The notes below the pieces were generated by a model, which ran no database searches, was not told the origin of the DNA, and saw nothing but the letters and a program-made list of their open reading frames with translations. This document shows positions 6,770 to 11,023 of a stretch of DNA of 11,023 nucleotides, piece after piece; within the stretch, counting starts at the first letter, position 1, and each line of letters starts with the position of its first letter. The translations under genes and the position numbers were made by a program. Source of the stretch: an uncultured Clostridia bacterium (GTDB lineage: Bacteria; Bacillota_A; Clostridia; Oscillospirales; Acutalibacteraceae); contig CALWIE010000051.1 of assembly GCA_944380625.1 (NCBI GenBank), positions 1 to 11,023 of the forward strand. Direction: 5' to 3'.

Positions 6770-7455
6770 AGGGGGAGGAGCTGACCCTGCGGCCCATCGC
6801 CCACATCCGCACGGAGTTTCCAGAGAAGTTCGGCATCCCCCGGCAGAGCGGCCTGGTGGAGGACCTTGCGGGCCGGGTGGAATTTCTGCCGGAGTACCGG
6901 ATCCCCGAGGCCTTCCGGGGGCTGGAGGGTTTTTCCCACCTGTGGCTGCTGTGGTGCTTTACAGAGAGCCGCGGCTGGTCCCCCACGGTGCGGCCCCCGC
7001 GGCTGGGGGGCAACCAGCGGGTGGGGGTGTTCGCCAGCCGCTCCCCCTTTAGGCCCAACCCCCTGGGCCTCTCCTGCGTAAAGCTGGAGGGCGGCGATTG
7101 GTCCGCCCCCGGCGGACCGGCCCTCCTTGTCCGGGGGGCGGACCTGCTGGACGGCACCCCCATTTACGACATAAAGCCCTATGTGCCCCTGGCCGACTGC
7201 CGCCCCCAGGCGGTGGGGGGCTTTTCCGACCCCCACCGGGAGGACTGCCTGCAGGTGGATTTCCCGCCCCAGCTCCTGGAACAGGTGCCGGCGGAAAAGC
7301 AGGCCGCCCTGCTGGGGGTGCTCGCCCAGGACCCCCGGCCCTCCTACCACCGGGACCCCCAGCGGGTGTACGGCATGGCCTTCGCGGGCATGGAGGTGCG
7401 CTTCTCCGTGGAGGGGGACAGGCTCCTGGTGCGTGAGGTTCTCCCCATCCAATAG
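6766..7455 (+). CDS. trmO: tRNA-Thr N6-methyladenosine-37 methyltransferase (TrmO/TsaA family)
   Basis: TrmO uses S-adenosylmethionine to methylate t6A37 in ACY-decoding tRNA-Thr, giving m6t6A. Motifs seen: LRPIAHIRTEF (8-18), KFGIPRQSGLV (21-31), FSHLWLLWCF (56-65), the signature ASRSPFRPNPLGLS (90-103), DLLDGTPIYDIKPYVPLAD (126-144), and the C-terminal DPQRVYGMAF (197-206). Total length 229 residues is normal. The start is uncertain. TTG 6766 overlaps the GH120 TGA by TTGA, a coupling arrangement, but its ribosome site (GGGAG) is 10 bases off. A much better GGGGGAGGAG at 6771-6780 lies inside this frame, 8 bases before CTG 6787, which would begin close to where relatives begin (LRPIAHI). 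The pairing with a xylosidase has no obvious logic and is probably just shared transcription. Stop is TAG, followed by a strong terminator. Confidence 0.93.
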   Translation: MKGEELTLRPIAHIRTEFPEKFGIPRQSGLVEDLAGRVEFLPEYRIPEAFRGLEGFSHLWLLWCFTESRGWSPTVRPPRLGGNQRVGVFASRSPFRPNPLGLSCVKLEGGDWSAPGGPALLVRGADLLDGTPIYDIKPYVPLADCRPQAVGGFSDPHREDCLQVDFPPQLLEQVPAEKQAALLGVLAQDPRPSYHRDPQRVYGMAFAGMEVRFSVEGDRLLVREVLPIQ

Positions 7456-7477
7456 CCCCGGCCCGAGAAGGGCCCTG

Positions 7478-7512
7478 TGGCGCGCCGCCCAAGCCGCGGC
7501 GCGCCATTTTTT
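7478..7512 (+). terminator. Intrinsic terminator after trmO
   Basis: A perfect 11-bp stem pairs 7478-7488 (TGGCGCGCCGC) with 7496-7506 (GCGGCGCGCCA). The loop is CCAAGCC and TTTTTT follows (7507-7512). It begins 22 bases after the trmO stop and is the strongest terminator in the window. Confidence 0.95.
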
Positions 7513-7673
7513 CGCCTCCCGGCAGGATCCGCCGGGATTCCCCAGGGGGCCTGTGGTAGAATCGCCCAAGGGGCCGTGTGGGGTTATACAGAAACTTGCC
7601 CTCGTATTTGTTCAGGAATTACAAAGATTGCAAAAATTTTTACTAGTATTTAAATCAAATAGCTAAAAAGTAC
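7513..7673 (+). promoter_or_regulatory. Upstream glgBC control region with an AT-rich island
   Basis: No gene is seen here. The first part is GC-rich and holds a small hairpin (CCCGGC 7518-7523 with GCCGGG 7531-7536) and an isolated extended -10 (TGG then TAGAAT, 7554-7562) without a good -35, so a distal promoter is possible but weak. From about 7600 composition changes abruptly to A/T, including AAAAATTTTT (7632-7641) and further A-runs up to the glgB promoter. Such A-tracts commonly bend DNA and act as UP elements for RNA polymerase. That role is inference. Confidence 0.5.
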
Positions 7674-7701
7674 TTGAATTTTTTTTTGTTTATGTTATGA
7701 T
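7674..7701 (+). promoter_or_regulatory. glgBC promoter (TTGAAT-16-TGtTATGAT)
   Basis: A -35 TTGAAT at 7674-7679 and -10 TATGAT at 7696-7701 have a 16-base spacer made largely of T. A TGT just before the -10 gives an extended -10. The predicted transcription start (about 7708) falls at the left edge of the 19-bp palindrome, about 38 bases before the glgB ATG. Confidence 0.75.
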
Positions 7702-7706
7702 GGTTA

Positions 7707-7725
7707 CAAAGAAACCGTTTCTTTG
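7707..7725. promoter_or_regulatory. Candidate operator: 19-bp palindrome at the glgBC transcription start
   Basis: CAAAGAAACCGTTTCTTTG has perfect 9-bp arms around a single central C. It lies 6 bases past the -10, covering the predicted start site, a classical repressor position. The AAAC-C-GTTT core resembles LacI-family operators, but it does not fit the CcpA cre consensus on both sides. The RNA could also form a weak A-U stem just before the ribosome site AAAGGAG (7729-7735). Confidence 0.6.
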
Positions 7726-7745
7726 GGGAAAGGAGCGTTCAGACC

Positions 7746-9773
7746 ATGGAACGTGAGAAGAACCTGAAAGCCGCCGGCGGCGAAAAACAGCCGGAAAACC
7801 TGCCGCTTTATCTGTTCCGCAACGGGACGAACCGGCGCGCCTACGAGTACCTGGGCCTGCACCGCGCCACCCGCGATGGCAAGGAGTGCATGGTGGCCCG
7901 GGTGTGGGCGCCCCACGCCCGGGAGGTCTCCCTGGTGGGCAATTTCTGCAACTGGGACAAGGCCAAATACCCCCTGCATAAAATCGATGACGCCGTGTGG
8001 GAGGGCTACACGGACTTTGTCTTCGAGCCCTTCGAGCTGTATAAGTTTTACATCAAGACTGCCCAGGGCCGGGACACCTACAAGGCGGACCCCTTCGCCC
8101 GCCACGCGGAGACCCGTCCCGGCACGGCCTCCCGCTGGGTGGAGCTGGAGGGCTTTCAGTGGCACGACCAGGACTGGCTGCGCCACAAGGTGGAAAAGCC
8201 CCACTACGAGCAGCCTGTGAACATTTACGAGGTCCACGCGGGCTCCTGGCGGAAATACCAGGACGGCAGCGTCTTCTCCTACGGCAAGCTGGCGGAGGAG
8301 CTCATCCCCTACGTAAAGGAGATGGGCTTTACCCACATCGAGTTCATGCCCCTGACCGAGTACCCCTACGACGGCTCCTGGGGCTACCAGGTGATGGGCT
8401 ATTTCGCCCCCACCTCCCGCTACGGCCAGCCCAAGGACTTTATGAGCTTTGTGGACCGCTGCCACCAGGAGGGGATCGGGGTCATCATGGACTGGGTCCC
8501 CGCCCACTTCCCCCGGGACGCCGCGGGCCTGGCCGCCTTTGACGGCACCCCCTGCTTCGAGTACGAAGACCCCCGCAAGGGGGAGCACAAGGAGTGGGGC
8601 ACCCTGGTCTTCGACTACGGCCGCCCCGAGGTGCAGAGCTTTTTGATGTCCAGCGCCGTGTACTGGCTGCGGGAGTTCCACATCGACGGCCCGCGGGCGG
8701 ACGCCGTGGCCTCCATGCTCTACCTGGACTACAACCGCCGGGACGGGGAGTGGATCCCCAACAAGGACGGCGGCAAGGAAAACTACGAGGCCGTGGCCTT
8801 TTTGCAGGCCCTCAACGAGGCGGCCTTCGCCGAGGCGCCCCACTGCATGATGATCGCCGAGGAGTCCACCTCCTGGCCCCTGGTCTCCAAACCCACCTAC
8901 GTGGGAGGCCTGGGCTTTAACTACAAGTGGAACATGGGCTGGATGAACGACATGCTCCGCTACATGTCTTTGGACCCGCTGTTCCGCAGCGGCAACCACG
9001 ACGCCCTGACCTTCTCCTTCTTCTACGCCTTTTCCGAAAACTTCATCCTGCCCATCTCCCACGACGAGGTGGTCTACGGGAAGGGGTCCCTCATCAATAA
9101 AATGCCCGGGGACGACAAGATGAAGGCCGACCAGATGCGGGCCTTTGTCAGCTATATGATGGCCCACCCGGGCAAGAAGCTCCAGTTCATGGGCACGGAG
9201 TTTGCCCAGAAGAACGAGTGGAACTTTGAAAAGGAGCTGGAGTGGGACCTTTTGCAGTACGAGGAGCACCGGCAGGCCCAGGCCTTCTTCAAGGCCGTCA
9301 ACCACTTCTATCTCAGCCGGCCCGAGCTGTGGGAGATCGACTTCTCCTGGGAGGGCTTCGAGTGGATCTCCAACGACGACTACCAGCAGAGCGTCATCGC
9401 CTTCCGCCGCAAGGCAAAGGACGGCCGCGAGCTGGTGGCGGTGTGCAATTTCGTCCCTGTCCAGCGGGAGAACTACTGCATCGGCGTGCCCTTTAGGGGC
9501 ACCTGGGCAGAGGTCTTCTCCTCCGACCAAAAGGAGTTCGGCGGCGGGGGCGTCACCAACGGGAAGGCCATCAAAACCCAGGACGTGCCCATGCACGGCT
9601 GCGACCAGGGCCTGTCCCTGACCCTGCCAGGGTGCTCGGTGTTCTTCCTGGAGTGCGTGAGGAAGACCCCCAAGCGGGCCCGCAAGGCCCCCCAGAAAAA
9701 GCCGGCGGCCGAGGCTAAAAAGGCCCCCCAGAAAAAGGCCTCCCCCAAGAAAACCACCCAGAAAAAGGCCTAA
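7746..9773 (+). CDS. glgB: 1,4-alpha-glucan (glycogen) branching enzyme with lysine-rich C-terminal tail
   Basis: GlgB cuts alpha-1,4 chains and rejoins them as alpha-1,6 branches during glycogen synthesis in the cytoplasm. Order seen: a variable N-terminus, a CBM48 domain around 48-115 (ARVWAPHAREVSLVGNFCNW), the GH13 catalytic barrel from about 155 (IYEVHAGSW, YFAPTSRYG, region I VIMDWVPAHFP at 246-256), and a C-terminal beta domain to about 638. Catalytic candidates are Asp319 (region II), Glu372 in AEESTSWP and Asp440 in SHDEVVYGKGSL. Region II reads DGPRADAV (314-321) where I expect DGLRVDAV, and Tyr444 stands where relatives usually have His. Residues 639-675 form a Lys/Ala/Pro/Gln tail with repeated KAPQKK, absent from typical GlgB. 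ATG 7746 has AAAGGAG 10 bases upstream. glgC follows after 90 bases. Confidence 0.95.
   Translation: MEREKNLKAAGGEKQPENLPLYLFRNGTNRRAYEYLGLHRATRDGKECMVARVWAPHAREVSLVGNFCNWDKAKYPLHKIDDAVWEGYTDFVFEPFELYKFYIKTAQGRDTYKADPFARHAETRPGTASRWVELEGFQWHDQDWLRHKVEKPHYEQPVNIYEVHAGSWRKYQDGSVFSYGKLAEELIPYVKEMGFTHIEFMPLTEYPYDGSWGYQVMGYFAPTSRYGQPKDFMSFVDRCHQEGIGVIMDWVPAHFPRDAAGLAAFDGTPCFEYEDPRKGEHKEWGTLVFDYGRPEVQSFLMSSAVYWLREFHIDGPRADAVASMLYLDYNRRDGEWIPNKDGGKENYEAVAFLQALNEAAFAEAPHCMMIAEESTSWPLVSKPTYVGGLGFNYKWNMGWMNDMLRYMSLDPLFRSGNHDALTFSFFYAFSENFILPISHDEVVYGKGSLINKMPGDDKMKADQMRAFVSYMMAHPGKKLQFMGTEFAQKNEWNFEKELEWDLLQYEEHRQAQAFFKAVNHFYLSRPELWEIDFSWEGFEWISNDDYQQSVIAFRRKAKDGRELVAVCNFVPVQRENYCIGVPFRGTWAEVFSSDQKEFGGGGVTNGKAIKTQDVPMHGCDQGLSLTLPGCSVFFLECVRKTPKRARKAPQKKPAAEAKKAPQKKASPKKTTQKKA
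9684..9737 (+). repeat. 18-base direct repeats encoding KAPQKK in the GlgB tail
   Basis: The same 18 bases, AAGGCCCCCCAGAAAAAG, occur at 9684-9701 and 9720-9737. They are 36 bases apart, that is 12 codons in frame. A shorter related unit (ACCCAGAAAAAGGCC) ends the gene. The arrangement suggests that the tail grew by in-frame duplication of a 12-residue unit. Confidence 0.85.
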
Positions 9774-9789
9774 AAGCTGTCAGGAGAAG

Positions 9790-9806
9790 CATCCCGCCCC
9801 GGGATG
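9790..9806 (+). other. Hairpin between glgB and glgC
   Basis: CATCCCG (9790-9796) pairs perfectly with CGGGATG (9800-9806) around CCC. A C/G-rich stretch and only a TTTT (9828-9831) follow, so a full terminator is not supported. In the 90-base gap it could be a partial attenuator or a processing/stability element that adjusts glgC relative to glgB. Confidence 0.4.
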
Positions 9807-9863
9807 TCCCCCCGGGGAAGGCGCTGCTTTTGCAATATTATTGAGAATTAGGAGGACGCTAAA

Positions 9864-11023
<1,160 letters not shown>

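Noticed and set aside
7707..7725. CcpA cre site at the glgB start
   Set aside because: The palindrome has an odd centre, and the right half lacks the CA expected in the cre consensus. A different LacI-type operator is more likely.
7704..9596. Long minus-strand open frame (about 630 codons) opposite glgB
   Set aside because: Same composition artefact. It covers glgB and even the glgB promoter, with no ribosome site and no recognisable domain.

Overview
The window is a GC-rich stretch of bacterial chromosome with tightly packed genes, nearly all on the + strand. Codons strongly favour G/C in the third position. Shine-Dalgarno sequences are strong, TTG and GTG starts occur, sigma-A type -35/-10 promoters are recognisable, and intrinsic terminators have T-tracts. 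Together with a flavin reductase-rubredoxin fusion, a GH120-type beta-xylosidase and a glgB-glgC pair, this points to an anaerobic, high-GC member of the Bacillota (Clostridia, perhaps Oscillospiraceae-like gut bacteria). That assignment is inference.

Layout. 1-501: 3' part of a TraX-family membrane protein gene. 498-968 (-): a GNAT acetyltransferase gene, convergent with TraX and interrupted by an in-frame TAG at codon 27. 969-1129: divergent promoters for the GNAT gene and glyA. 1130-2386: glyA (serine hydroxymethyltransferase), closed by a terminator. 2514-4560: a promoter, then rarA (AAA+ replication/recombination factor) and 37 bases later hrb (flavin reductase-rubredoxin), closed by a terminator. 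4648-7455: a near-consensus promoter, a leader hairpin, a GH120-type beta-xylosidase gene and overlapping trmO (tRNA-Thr m6t6A methyltransferase), closed by a perfect 11-bp terminator stem. 7513-7745: a regulatory region containing an AT-rich island, a promoter and a 19-bp palindrome sitting at the predicted transcription start. 7746-11023: glgB (glycogen branching enzyme with an unusual lysine-rich tail) and glgC (ADP-glucose pyrophosphorylase, cut off by the window end).

The genes form about four independent transcription units rather than one pathway. Carbohydrate metabolism is the main theme of the second half: xylo-oligosaccharide cleavage, then glycogen synthesis from ADP-glucose. The first half is housekeeping: one-carbon metabolism, replication fork maintenance, and anaerobic electron transfer or O2/NO defence. 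I saw no CRISPR array, insertion sequence, tRNA, rRNA, or convincing new multi-gene system. The most interesting points are local: the amber codon in the GNAT gene, the substituted catalytic region and histone-like tail of GlgB, and the operator-like palindrome in front of glgBC.
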